The notes: generated by a model from the sequence alone, not told the origin. 64,000 nucleotides of DNA from Pseudomonas lini (GCF_964063345.1 NZ_OZ061318.1:4650001-4714000), one strand, 5' to 3'; counted from the stretch's first letter, positions 46,259-55,117 are shown. Numbers and translations are program-made.

Positions 46259-47725
46259 ATGGCAATAGCAATTATCTTGATACTAATCGTTATTGCATCA
46301 GTGTTGTTCCATATACTAGCGCCTTGGCATGCGACTCCGGCAGCTTCCAACTGGGGGTCAATAGACACCACCCTGTTCATCACCCTGATCATTAGCGGAA
46401 TATTTTTCATCGCCATCACGGTATTTATGGCGGTGGCCGTGATGCGTTATCGTCACAAGGAGGGCTCCAGGGCGCACTATCAGCCAGAAAATAAAAAACT
46501 GGAAACATGGTTGATTATCGTGACCTCGATAGGTATTGCCGCGATGTTGGCGCCAGGTCTGGTGGTTTACAGTGATTTCATCCGGGTGCCGAAAAATGCT
46601 TATGAACTTGAAGTGGTCGCCCAGCAGTGGCAGTGGGCCTTTCGTTTTCCCGGCCAGGACGGGAAGCTGGGCAAGTCGGATATCAAGTTTGTTGATGCCG
46701 CCAATCCCCTCGGCCTTGATCCCAGGGATCCTGTGGGTCAGGACGATGTACTTATAAAAAACAATGAAGTTCGCCTTCCGCTTGATCAGCCAGTGAAAGT
46801 TTTACTGCGCTCTAAAGATGTGCTGCACAACTTCTATATCCCGCAAATTCGCAGCAAGATGGACATGGTGCCGGGGATGGTGTCGTACTTTTGGTTTACG
46901 CCGACTAAAACCGGGAAGTATGAAATCCTTTGCGCTGAATATTGTGGTGTAGGTCATTACAACATGCGCGGCCAGATGATCGTGGAAGAGCGGGGCGCCT
47001 TCGATCAATGGCTGAACAGCCAACCGACTTTTGCGCAGACATTAACGACAGCAGCCAAACCCAGTCAGGACAGCGTGGTGGAAAAAGGTCGCTTGTTGGC
47101 CGAGAAATACGGCTGCGGTGCCTGCCATAGCCAGGATGGCAGTAGCAGTCTCGGCCCGGGATGGAAGGGGTTGTACGGCCGCACTGAACAGTTTGCCGAT
47201 GGCACCAGTGTGCAGGTCGATGAGGCCTACCTGAAAGAGTCGATCCTCGATCCGAAGGCCCGACTGGTACAGGGCTACCCGCCGGTCATGGTGGCCTATA
47301 CTCTCACTGAAGATGAACTGGGTGCTGTCGTCGCCCTGATCAAATCACTGGGTGCCGCGCAGCAAGAACCTTCTGCCAGCGAAAAACTGGACAGAGGTGA
47401 CGACTTGGCGACGCAGGGGCAGCGGCTGGCCGAGTCGCTCGGCTGTCTGGCCTGCCACAGTGTCGATGGTAGCAAGAGTGTCGGCCCCAGCTGGCAGGGT
47501 CTGTATGGCAAGACAGAAACCCTGGCCGACGGTACGAGTATCAAGGTCGATGAGGGCTATATAAAGGATTCGGTTCTTAATCCCGGCGCCAAAATCGTCA
47601 AAGGCTATGCAGCCGTCATGCCGGCCTTGGCTCCGACTGATCAGGAGTTGAACGCACTGATCGCTTTTATCAAATCCAAAGCGAATGCCGACGCTGATGC
47701 GAGCAAGGCGGAGCCAGGGAAGTAG
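46259..47725 (+). CDS. coxB: Cytochrome c oxidase subunit II with two fused cytochrome c domains
   Basis: This 488-aa protein has an N-terminal helix, a second helix (IIVTSIGIAAMLAPGLVVYS), and a CuA cupredoxin domain with HNFYIPQIRSKMDMVPGM and ligands CAEYCGVGHYNM. Two cytochrome c domains follow, with CGACH (near 284) and CLACH (near 397). Each carries GLYG(R/K)TE and a late Met. The extra hemes let it take electrons directly. It starts the oxidase operon. Confidence 0.92.
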   Translation: MAIAIILILIVIASVLFHILAPWHATPAASNWGSIDTTLFITLIISGIFFIAITVFMAVAVMRYRHKEGSRAHYQPENKKLETWLIIVTSIGIAAMLAPGLVVYSDFIRVPKNAYELEVVAQQWQWAFRFPGQDGKLGKSDIKFVDAANPLGLDPRDPVGQDDVLIKNNEVRLPLDQPVKVLLRSKDVLHNFYIPQIRSKMDMVPGMVSYFWFTPTKTGKYEILCAEYCGVGHYNMRGQMIVEERGAFDQWLNSQPTFAQTLTTAAKPSQDSVVEKGRLLAEKYGCGACHSQDGSSSLGPGWKGLYGRTEQFADGTSVQVDEAYLKESILDPKARLVQGYPPVMVAYTLTEDELGAVVALIKSLGAAQQEPSASEKLDRGDDLATQGQRLAESLGCLACHSVDGSKSVGPSWQGLYGKTETLADGTSIKVDEGYIKDSVLNPGAKIVKGYAAVMPALAPTDQELNALIAFIKSKANADADASKAEPGK

Positions 47726-47775
47726 CCGTAAAGCAGCCAGGAATGCACCGAAACTTCGAACAGGAGGATGACGTG

Positions 47776-49551
47776 ATGGCCTATGCGGAGCAAGCCGAAA
47801 CAGAAGCACTACACGAACCCAAAAGCTTCCTGACCAAATATATCTGGAGTCAGGACCACAAGGTCATAGCCATTCAATATTCCTTGACGGCTATTTTCGT
47901 GGGCGTTATCGCCGTGGTGTTGTCTGGCTTGATGCGCATACAGATTGGCTTCCCCGGCGCTTTGGAGTTCATGGACGCCAGTGCTTACTATCAGGCGATG
48001 ACCATGCACGGCATGATCATGGTCATTTACTTGCTGACGGCCTTGTTTCTGGGTGGCTTTGGCAACTATCTGATCCCGCTGATGGTGGGGGCCCGCGACA
48101 TGGTCTTCCCCTATGTCAACATGCTGAGTTACTGGTTCTACCTGCTAGCGGTAGTGGTGTTGCTCTCCAGTTTCTTTGTCCCCGGCGGCCCCACTGGTTC
48201 GGGCTGGACGCTCTATCCGCCACAGTCCATTTCTCAGGGGACACCGGGGGTCGAGTGGGGCATCGTCCTGATGCTCGTCTCCCTGGCGATTTTTATTGTT
48301 GCAGCCACGATGGGCGGGTTGAACTACGTCACCACGGTGTTGCAGGCACGCACGCACGGCATGACATTGTTTCGCATGCCGCTCTCCGTATGGGGAATCT
48401 TCATGGCCTCGATTATGGCCTTGCTGGCCTTCCCGGCATTGTTCGTCAGTGCGGTCATGATGCTGTTTGACAAGCTGTTGGGCACCAGCTTCTTTATGCC
48501 GGCGATGATCTCGCTGGGGCAGCAGATCGATCACCAGGGTGGTAGCCCAATATTATTCCAGCACCTGTTCTGGTTCTTCGGCCACCCGGAGGTCTACATC
48601 GTTGCTCTGCCTGCGTTTGGCCTGGTCTCCGACTTGATCAGCACGCATGCACGTAAAAATATCTTCGGCTACCGAATGATGGTGTGGGCCATTATTGCGA
48701 TTGGCGTACTCAGCTTTGTGGTCTGGGCACACCATATGTATGTCAGCGGAATGAACCCGTACTTTGGCTTTTTCTTCGCCGTCACCACCTTGATCATCGC
48801 GGTGCCGACCGCACTGAAAGTCTACAACTGGGTGCTGACCCTGTGGCGGGGCGATATCCATCTGACCGTGCCGATGCTGTTTGCCCTGGCCTTTATCGTC
48901 ACCTTCCTGGTCGGCGGTCTGACCGGGTTGTTTCTCGGCAATGTGATCGTGGATATTCCGCTCTCGGACACCTATTTCGTCGTAGCCCATTTTCATATGG
49001 TCATGGGGGTCGCACCTGTATTGGTGGTGTTCGGCGGCATCTATCATTGGTTCCCGAAAGTCACCGGGCGCCTGTTGAATGACACCCTGGGCAAGTTGCA
49101 TTTCTGGATTACCTTTCTGGGTACCTACGCCATCTTTTTCCCCATGCACTATCTGGGTTTCCAGGGCATGCCACGCCGTTACTACGCCTATGAAAACTAC
49201 GCGTTCATCCCGCAGTCGGCGCAAGAGTTGAATGCCTTCATTACGGTGATCGCATTGACCGTCGGCGTTTCCCAGCTGCTGTTCCTGTTCAACCTGGCCT
49301 GGAGTGCATTCAAGGGCAAGCCCGCAGGCAGTAACCCGTGGGGCGCGGCCAGTCTGGAATGGCAAACGCCGAACACCCCGCCGGTACACGGTAACTGGGG
49401 AGCGAAGCTGCCGGTCGTGCATCGCTGGGCCTATGACTACAGTGTGCCGGGGATAGAACAGGATTTCGTTCCGCAAACCGTCTCCGCCGAGGAGCTGGAG
49501 CAGATGCGGCAACTGAGTGCCGGAACCAAGATAGCGGACGTTAAAACATGA
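47776..49551 (+). CDS. coxA: Heme-copper oxidase subunit I (A-type)
   Basis: This 591-aa protein is the catalytic subunit. His ligands are visible in MTMHGMIMV, FFGHPEVYI (CuB His with the cross-link Tyr and the proton-channel Glu), WAHHMYVSGMN (two CuB His) and VVAHFHMVMG (heme a3 and a His). GARDMVFPYVN holds the D-channel Asp. These are A1-type features. GGAGGATGAC precedes the ATG at 47776. It overlaps the next gene by 4 bp. Confidence 0.94.
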   Translation: MAYAEQAETEALHEPKSFLTKYIWSQDHKVIAIQYSLTAIFVGVIAVVLSGLMRIQIGFPGALEFMDASAYYQAMTMHGMIMVIYLLTALFLGGFGNYLIPLMVGARDMVFPYVNMLSYWFYLLAVVVLLSSFFVPGGPTGSGWTLYPPQSISQGTPGVEWGIVLMLVSLAIFIVAATMGGLNYVTTVLQARTHGMTLFRMPLSVWGIFMASIMALLAFPALFVSAVMMLFDKLLGTSFFMPAMISLGQQIDHQGGSPILFQHLFWFFGHPEVYIVALPAFGLVSDLISTHARKNIFGYRMMVWAIIAIGVLSFVVWAHHMYVSGMNPYFGFFFAVTTLIIAVPTALKVYNWVLTLWRGDIHLTVPMLFALAFIVTFLVGGLTGLFLGNVIVDIPLSDTYFVVAHFHMVMGVAPVLVVFGGIYHWFPKVTGRLLNDTLGKLHFWITFLGTYAIFFPMHYLGFQGMPRRYYAYENYAFIPQSAQELNAFITVIALTVGVSQLLFLFNLAWSAFKGKPAGSNPWGAASLEWQTPNTPPVHGNWGAKLPVVHRWAYDYSVPGIEQDFVPQTVSAEELEQMRQLSAGTKIADVKT

Positions 49552-50237
49552 AAAGGCTGCTATTGAGAAACGCCGACGGTGCTGACCCCGGTGGCAGTTG
49601 GAGTCGCGACCCTGGGGGTATTCAGGCCACCGAGGCTGATAGAAGCCAAATCGCAAGAGTGGGCCTGCGCTTGTTTCTGGTCGTGGTGAGTTCGTTATTC
49701 TTTCTCTTCCTGATCGCCTTTATTGCCCGTTCACAAATGGCCGACTGGCTCCCCCTGACAGACCCCTTGGCGCCGTTAGCCAGTCTCCGGCAGTTATGGC
49801 TGAATTCGGCTTTTCTGGTATTGAGTTGCATCGCACTGCAGTGGTCGCGTATGGCCGCCCGGCAGGCTCGACCGGACGCTACGGTCATTGGTTTTGCATT
49901 GGGGGGCGTATTTGCCATTGCCTTTCTGGTGGGGCAATTCTGGGTCTGGCAGCAGTTTGTCGCCTGGGGCTACTTTGTCGCCAGCAATCCGGCCAACAGT
50001 TTCTTCTACTTGTTGACCGGCCTGCATGGGCTCCACCTGCTGGGCGGGCTGATAGCCTGGAGCATAATCGTCGCTAAATTCCTGCGTCGCGTGCCGTTGG
50101 CGCAACTCAGCGTCAGCGTAGAGCTCTGTACCACCTATTGGCACTACTTACTGGGTCTTTGGTTCGTGCTATTCGCTTTGCTGGCCAGCACGCCGGAGAC
50201 CTATGAAGCCATCGCCAGATTCTGCGGCCTGAGGTAA
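49548..50237 (+). CDS. Oxidase subunit III-type membrane protein, first copy
   Basis: This 229-aa protein has about five helices: ARVGLRLFLVVVSSLFFLFLI, then LWLNSAFLVLSCIALQW, FLVGQFWVWQQFVAWGYF, FFYLLTGLHGLHLLGGL and TTYWHYLLGLWFVLFALL. GLHGLHLLGG and YWHYLLGLWF match the subunit III pattern. It overlaps coxA by 4 bp. The reading frame begins with a hydrophilic stretch of about 37 residues. It appears together with a more regular subunit III, so the complex may hold both. Confidence 0.8.
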   Translation: MKRLLLRNADGADPGGSWSRDPGGIQATEADRSQIARVGLRLFLVVVSSLFFLFLIAFIARSQMADWLPLTDPLAPLASLRQLWLNSAFLVLSCIALQWSRMAARQARPDATVIGFALGGVFAIAFLVGQFWVWQQFVAWGYFVASNPANSFFYLLTGLHGLHLLGGLIAWSIIVAKFLRRVPLAQLSVSVELCTTYWHYLLGLWFVLFALLASTPETYEAIARFCGLR

Positions 50238-50243
50238 AAAGCC

Positions 50244-50957
50244 ATGGCATCGCACCCACTTGCCCCAGGCGAATCCAGTTCATCCAATCCACCAGACTCA
50301 TCGCCTGCACCGGGATGGCAGGGCATCGCCAGCGACTGGTCCTCAGATAGAGAGGTCTTCAAGCAGGTCCCTTGGGGCAAGGCGATGATGTGGATATTCC
50401 TGCTCAGCGATACGTTTATATTCACCTGTTTTTTAACCGGCTACATGTCGGTACGCATGACCATCACCACCGCTTGGCCGAACCCCAGTGAAGTGTTCGC
50501 ATTGACGATCGGCGGCAGAGAAATCCCGCTTATTCTGATCGCCATCATGACCTTTGTGCTGATCAGTAGCAGCGGCACCATGGCCATGGCCGTTAATTTC
50601 GCCTATCGCCGTGATCGCGCGAAAACTACTGCCCTGATGCTGGCGACCGCTGCCTTGGGAGTGACCTTCGTCGGCATGCAGGCATTTGAATGGACCAAGC
50701 TCATCGCGGAAGGAGTGCGTCCCTGGGGGAACCCCATGGGGGCGGCGCAGTTTGGTGCCAGCTTTTTCATGATTACCGGTTTCCACGGACTGCATGTGTC
50801 AATCGGAGCCATCTACCTCAGCATTGTGGCGATGAAAGTATTGCGGGGAGATTATGAACGCTCCGGCAATTATCAGAACGTCGAGATAGCCGGGCTTTAC
50901 TGGCACTTCGTGGATTTGGTGTGGGTGTTTATTTTTGCTTTCTTCTATTTATGGTAG
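50244..50957 (+). CDS. Cytochrome c oxidase subunit III
   Basis: This 237-aa protein has seven helices with KAMMWIFLLSDTFIFTCFLTGYM, LILIAIMTFVLISSSGTMAMA, TGFHGLHVSIGAIYLSIVAMK and GLYWHFVDLVWVFIFAFFYLW, the classic subunit III end. It is 6 bp after the previous gene. Confidence 0.9.
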   Translation: MASHPLAPGESSSSNPPDSSPAPGWQGIASDWSSDREVFKQVPWGKAMMWIFLLSDTFIFTCFLTGYMSVRMTITTAWPNPSEVFALTIGGREIPLILIAIMTFVLISSSGTMAMAVNFAYRRDRAKTTALMLATAALGVTFVGMQAFEWTKLIAEGVRPWGNPMGAAQFGASFFMITGFHGLHVSIGAIYLSIVAMKVLRGDYERSGNYQNVEIAGLYWHFVDLVWVFIFAFFYLW

Positions 50958-50970
50958 AGGAGCACGGGTG

Positions 50971-51288
50971 ATGGCACATGCTCAGGGTCAGCAACATCCA
51001 ATCAGTTTGTACCTGAAAATCTGGGGGCTGTTATTCGTCCTCAGCACGCTGTCGTACCTTGTCGACTATTTCCACTTCCATGGCTACCTTCGGTGGTCCC
51101 TGATTATCACTTTCATGTTGTTGAAGGCAGGTTTGATTGTCTCCATCTTCATGCATATGGCCTGGGAACGGTTGGCCATGGTCTACGCCATACTGTTGCC
51201 ACCTTTATGTTTACTGGTGCTCGTCGGACTGATGGCCACCGAGGCAGACTATGTTTTCCTCAGCCGGGTCATTTCCTTCGGCCAATAA
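50971..51288 (+). CDS. Prokaryotic cytochrome c oxidase subunit IV
   Basis: This 105-aa protein has three helices (YLKIWGLLFVLSTLSYLVDYF, WSLIITFMLLKAGLIVSIFMHM, YAILLPPLCLLVLVGLM). LKAGLIVSIFMHM is the family motif. AGAGGAGCACGGG precedes the ATG at 50971. It ends the oxidase operon; no COX11, heme-A synthase or SURF1 gene follows. Confidence 0.85.
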   Translation: MAHAQGQQHPISLYLKIWGLLFVLSTLSYLVDYFHFHGYLRWSLIITFMLLKAGLIVSIFMHMAWERLAMVYAILLPPLCLLVLVGLMATEADYVFLSRVISFGQ

Positions 51289-51319
51289 GCCGCTTCCGAA
51301 TGGCCATGAGTCTTCAGGG

Positions 51320-51880
51320 TTAACCCGATATCACTCGCTTGAACTGATGCCATTTGTGCTGCCAGGCCACTGTCCAGTGGGGAGCTGCCGTTCCCGTGCC
51401 GGCGATCGTCAGCGCTGGATGATGTTCGATTACCCGGTCCAATACCGATTCCTGATTCGGTTCAACATCCACGAAGAAGATATGTTTTCCCTCTTCTACC
51501 ATCTGTTTAAAATTGCGGAAGTGAGCATTCGGCACCTGGATACCAAAAAAACCGCCTTCCCAGATGCAGAAGCCAAATATAACAATGGCCAGGAAGATAA
51601 AAGGCACCCACCCTGCGGCGGATTCGGTCCAGCCCATCCAATAGGCGCCGCCAAGGACCAGCGCCGCGAGTGGCACGCCGACCAACGCACCTATCTCGCC
51701 AGAGTGAACAACATCCTGTTTCATTAACGAGTTAACCTCGTGGAGGTGATGTTCTTCAACATCAGCCACTTGTTCACTGAGCACATGAATTTGTTCGGTA
51801 TTGATGCCGTTGGCTTCCAGTTCATTTTCAACGGCTTCGAGATCGTCGAGATTGTCACTGATGTAATAGTGCCGATTCAT
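51320..51880 (-). CDS. Conserved membrane protein of unknown function (186 aa)
   Basis: The N-terminal part (HYYISDNLDDLEAVENELEANGINTEQIHVLSE) resembles ferredoxin-like fold domains of the general stress 17M type. Two membrane helices follow (IGALVGVPLAALVLGGAYWM and AGWVPFIFLAIVIFGFCIW). A second copy of the fold (HIFFVDVEPNQESVLDRVIEHHPAL) ends it. Some databases call such proteins NAD/FAD-utilizing enzymes; that name is not supported here. It is convergent with the oxidase operon. Confidence 0.65.
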   Translation of the reverse strand: MNRHYYISDNLDDLEAVENELEANGINTEQIHVLSEQVADVEEHHLHEVNSLMKQDVVHSGEIGALVGVPLAALVLGGAYWMGWTESAAGWVPFIFLAIVIFGFCIWEGGFFGIQVPNAHFRNFKQMVEEGKHIFFVDVEPNQESVLDRVIEHHPALTIAGTGTAAPHWTVAWQHKWHQFKRVISG

Positions 51881-52105
51881 GCCACACCTCCCATCTCGTG
51901 TTGGCTGTAGACCTCCTCTGTCCGGCAGCCTTTAACTGAGATTTGCAGTCGGTATCTTTGTCCATGGGGAACGTTGCACACTTTATGCAATTCGTTGGAA
52001 GTATAGCATTCGCTAGCATGCAGGATTGTCAGTGTCAAGATTCAGCGGCAGCATTAGGGGTGTGAAAAACGGGGGATCAAAGGCTTATCCGAAGCCGCCG
52101 AAGAA

Positions 52106-53650
52106 TTACTCTTCGCCTGCACCCATCTCTCGATCCTCAAACGCAGAACGCACGGCCTCCACGACGCGTCCCGCCATGCGCTCATCTTCAAGCTGCGGGT
52201 ACCCTTTCTTTAGCTTGCCGGACACCACCCAGCCGTTCTCCTTGATGGAACGGATGATGCGGTTCGCATCCAGGTCTGGCATTTCCAGTACCTCTTTCAG
52301 CTGCTCCTGAGCTCGCTGAAAGATCACCAGTACTCTGGCTTCATCCGCCATTTCCTTTCGAATCGTGTGCTCGACGACGCGTGCGGTGTACAGGACATGT
52401 TCGGTCAGATCGGGATACCGCCAGGCAAAACACGCGTCCTCGTATTCATCGAAAATGAAGTTGCTGCGAGTCCCGTCCTCATAGGTCACGAGTTCGCCGA
52501 ACCTATAGGCCGCAGCGTAACGTCGCATGAACGGTCGCGAGAACACTTCGAGCGTACGGTCGTAGCCGGCCCTGAAGTCGATCGAACTCGTGATTGTGGC
52601 TGACACCGGCAGTATTACGCCGTCGGGCACTGCGTTATCTCGAATCAGGGTGTCGTTAATAAGGAAGCGGTGAATCCGGCCATTGCCATCGCGCATGGGA
52701 TGGATGTACACGAAGCCAAATGCCAACACAGCGGCACGTGCCACTGATTCCGCACCACGCGTTGCGACCTCAAACTCGTTGAGTCCTGCCAATAGCAGCG
52801 CAAGATCCGCGAAATGGGGGGCAATGTAATGCACGATGTCCTCGCGCATCGTGGCCTGCCCCACAAACACAGGGGAGCGCCGCAAGCCCAGTCCAATGGC
52901 GTCGCGCCCCAGAATGCCTGCTTGCAGGGAATGCAGGCTATCGTCGCTCAACGGGTCTTCAATATGTCCGCAGTACTGGGCAATGACATGGGCAAACCGC
53001 TGGATACGATCGGCCTGGTCGGCTTCCTTTTCAATGAGAAAGCTCGCGCGCGATTCCTTGAGCGTCAGCCAGCTGGCGGTACGCATCAGGATGTCGGGGC
53101 CAAAGGCCTGATCCAATTCATCCAATGCCTCGCGCAGATCGAATTGCAGAGCGTCCTGCACTGGCGCCGTACGACGAACCAAGGGGCAGAACCCAGCCGT
53201 CCCCGGCAGATTGTTATTGATTCGCCAACGTCGCGTTCTCAGTGCATCGCGACGCGTCAGGTAATCTTTTGACGAAAGTACATCAACATAGCCGCCATTG
53301 GTCACGTCTGGCACATCCAGACGTTGCCCTGTCAGCCATTCGTAGAGGAATCCCGTGCGACGGGCGTACTGGCCGAATGGCTCCCGTCGACACCAGTCTT
53401 CGACTGGCTGCGGACCTATGGCCGCAAACAGGCGGGCGAAGAACTCGAGATGGATCTCTTCGTACTTGAGGCCGAATTCGAAATGTCCTGCGAAATCGTC
53501 TGCGGGCCGATAGCTTGCCGGATACCGGTTCTCCACATTTCCGTCACTTTCGCGACTGACACGTATAGTGCCGATCATCGAGTCGACTCGTAGAGGCTGT
53601 GCCAGTGCGATGTCGTAACGGTTTGCGAGTGTCTTGAAACCGACTTGCAT
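52106..53650 (-). CDS. Fic-domain AMP-transferase-like protein
   Basis: This 514-aa protein has the Fic active site His317-P-M-R-D-G-N-G-R (IHPMRDGNGRIHRFL), which normally transfers AMP to a target. Upstream, Ser203-F-L-I-Glu207 looks like the S/T-x-x-x-E inhibitory helix of class II Fic proteins, with Lys instead of the usual Gly/Asn after Glu. The C-terminal ~130 residues are a helical domain. AAAGGA eight bases upstream supports the ATG at 53650. No antitoxin gene is adjacent. It ends close to the tRNA border. Confidence 0.88.
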   Translation of the reverse strand: MQVGFKTLANRYDIALAQPLRVDSMIGTIRVSRESDGNVENRYPASYRPADDFAGHFEFGLKYEEIHLEFFARLFAAIGPQPVEDWCRREPFGQYARRTGFLYEWLTGQRLDVPDVTNGGYVDVLSSKDYLTRRDALRTRRWRINNNLPGTAGFCPLVRRTAPVQDALQFDLREALDELDQAFGPDILMRTASWLTLKESRASFLIEKEADQADRIQRFAHVIAQYCGHIEDPLSDDSLHSLQAGILGRDAIGLGLRRSPVFVGQATMREDIVHYIAPHFADLALLLAGLNEFEVATRGAESVARAAVLAFGFVYIHPMRDGNGRIHRFLINDTLIRDNAVPDGVILPVSATITSSIDFRAGYDRTLEVFSRPFMRRYAAAYRFGELVTYEDGTRSNFIFDEYEDACFAWRYPDLTEHVLYTARVVEHTIRKEMADEARVLVIFQRAQEQLKEVLEMPDLDANRIIRSIKENGWVVSGKLKKGYPQLEDERMAGRVVEAVRSAFEDREMGAGEE

Positions 53651-53678
53651 TGACGAAATCCTTTACTGGGGCAAGAAA

Positions 53679-53815
53679 AACGCTAACAGAAGATCGATCA
53701 TATGCGAAAACGCTAATTTTCATAGATGTGAAAACATTAACGCTTGATGAAATTTGATAATAAATCCGTGCTTTTCGAAAAAAACGCTAACGGACTTCAG
53801 GGTAGTCGTTAACGC
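53679..53815. promoter_or_regulatory. Five copies of a CGCTAA/TTAACG core upstream of fic
   Basis: AACGCTAAC at 53679-53687, AACGCTAA at 53709-53716, TTAACGC at 53737-53743, AACGCTAAC at 53783-53791 and GTTAACGC at 53808-53815. Three point one way and two the other. All fall within 137 bp of the fic leader and the DNA is strongly AT-rich. This looks like a cooperative operator array. Confidence 0.6.
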
Positions 53816-53904
53816 CCGAGAGCACTTACTCATCGATCAGCGAATAATGGACGAAAATTTGGGGATGTTTTAGAGCCCGATTCCACCAAACCCCAGACAC
53901 AAAA

Positions 53905-53927
53905 AAACCGGCCATTGAGGCCGGTTT
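53905..53927. terminator. Terminator downstream of tRNA-Gly
   Basis: AAACCGGCC, loop ATTGA and GGCCGGTTT form a 9-bp stem with A and T runs on both sides. It lies about 50 bp after the tRNA 3' end (minus). Confidence 0.85.
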
Positions 53928-53935
53928 TTTTATTC

Positions 53936-53994
53936 CTGCATCCCCCGTCAAAAACTGACGTGAGACAAAAATTCGATTGGAGCGGGTGAAGGGA
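53936..53994. other. tRNA-Gly-side copy of the border repeat
   Basis: CTGCATCCCCC (53936-53946), CTGACGTGAGAC (53955-53966) and GAGCGGGTGAAGGGA (53980-53994; tRNA 3' end) correspond to the copy at 45432-45481, about 8.5 kb away in the same orientation. Confidence 0.6.
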
Positions 53995-54051
53995 ATCGAA
54001 CCCTCGTTATCAGCTTGGGAAGCTGGAGTAATGCCATTATACGACACCCGC
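53978..54051 (-). tRNA. tRNA-Gly (anticodon CCC)
   Basis: 74 nt on the minus strand. The acceptor stem GCGGGTG pairs with CACCCGC, with CCA encoded. The D-arm is GTATAATGGC, the anticodon loop TTCCCAA gives CCC, and the T-arm is AGGGTTCGATTCCCT. The anticodon stem has a C-A pair at its top. It closely resembles E. coli glyU. Confidence 0.92.
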
Positions 54052-54156
54052 TCAGAGCGGCTGACTTTGTACCAGATGTGCGCGTGAAAATGAAGTTTTT
54101 CTTTGCGCGCGATGGCTTTAGCACGGGTGAAACGAAAGCATCGACCGCGTAGCGGT

Positions 54157-54223
54157 CATTCGCGGGCAAGCCTCGCTCCTACAGGAGTGCGTTCAACGAT
54201 GTAGGGCGGGGCTTGCTCGCGAT
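54157..54223. repeat. REP pair with GCCTCGCTCC arm
   Basis: ATTCGCGGGCAAGCCTCGCT and, inverted, GTAGGGCGGGGCTTGCTCGC; the second arm has lost part of its tail. It lies between the tRNA and the end of phaG. Confidence 0.75.
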
Positions 54224-54232
54224 GACTCTGTT

Positions 54233-55117
54233 TCAGATTGCCAATGCATGGTGGTCCTGGACGTACTGGTAACGCGGCCGGCTTTCGTGTTGCGCCGGTT
54301 TCAGGAAACCCAGCAGTGCGTTGCGGCTGTCTCGGCAGGCGGCTTTGTGCTCCATGTCGAGAAAGTGGCCGGTGGCCTGCAGGGTGCTGAAGGTGCTGTG
54401 CTGCACGTGGCCGGCGAACAGCTTGGCATCGTCGGCGGCGGTGTACTCGTCCCATTCGCCGTTCATGAACAGCACCGGCACGTTGATTTTCTTCGCCGCG
54501 TTCAGGTAGCACTGACGATCGCTGTTGAGCACGTCGCTGATGTGAAAATGCATCTGCCCGTATTCATGTTCGGCCAACGAACTGACGTGACGGTAGTTGA
54601 AACGCTTGAACAGCGAGGGCAGGTGTTTGCCGATGGTGCTGTTCACCAAGTCACCGACCCGGTTACCGTCCCGGCTGCCGAGATAATCGACACCGCGCTC
54701 GAGGTAGTCGAGCATGTGCTCGTTGACCACCGGCGAGAACGAGCTGATCACGGCCTTTTCGATGCGCCGTGGCCGCTGGGCGAGGGCGACGAGAGTGGCG
54801 GCGCCACCAAAGGAAAACGACAGCACGTGTTCGGCGGCGAAGTGGTCGATCAGCTCAAGGAGGATCTGCCCTTCGATTTCCTTGGTGAGCATTTTTTCAT
54901 GCAGGTTGTGAGCCTTGGACTTGCCCGCATAGGGCTGGTCGTAGCACACCACATTGAACTCTGGGTAAAGGTTTTTCACGGTCTGTGCAAACGACGCAGT
55001 CGTGGACATCGAGCCGTTGACCAGAATGATGGTCTTCTCTGCGGCGTCTGCGCGATAGAACTCCGTGTAGACCCGATACTGACCCTGTATATCCAGCACA
55101 GCGATTTCTGGCCTCAT
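54233..55117 (-). CDS. phaG: PhaG-type 3-hydroxyacyl-ACP thioesterase/transacylase
   Basis: This 294-aa alpha/beta hydrolase matches P. putida PhaG from memory: start MRPEIAVLDIQGQYRVYTEF, catalytic Ser102 in SFSFGGA, Asp223 in EWDEYT and His251 in GHFLDME. It links fatty-acid synthesis to medium-chain polyhydroxyalkanoate by releasing 3-hydroxyacyl chains from ACP. RhlA is a relative, but the whole N-terminus and FNYRHVSSL follow PhaG. AGGAG lies 9 bases before the ATG. It is a lone gene. Confidence 0.93.
   Translation of the reverse strand: MRPEIAVLDIQGQYRVYTEFYRADAAEKTIILVNGSMSTTASFAQTVKNLYPEFNVVCYDQPYAGKSKAHNLHEKMLTKEIEGQILLELIDHFAAEHVLSFSFGGAATLVALAQRPRRIEKAVISSFSPVVNEHMLDYLERGVDYLGSRDGNRVGDLVNSTIGKHLPSLFKRFNYRHVSSLAEHEYGQMHFHISDVLNSDRQCYLNAAKKINVPVLFMNGEWDEYTAADDAKLFAGHVQHSTFSTLQATGHFLDMEHKAACRDSRNALLGFLKPAQHESRPRYQYVQDHHALAI

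Noticed and set aside
46065..46271. 68-codon minus-strand frame overlapping the coxB start
   Set aside because: No convincing ribosome site, overlaps a clear gene start and has no recognisable family.
45524..53650. Integrase or transposase inside the repeat-bordered segment
   Set aside because: All frames were read; none looks like a tyrosine or serine recombinase or a transposase.
53826..54169. Two short minus-strand frames over the tRNA-Gly region
   Set aside because: They run through the tRNA and its terminator and so cannot be genes.
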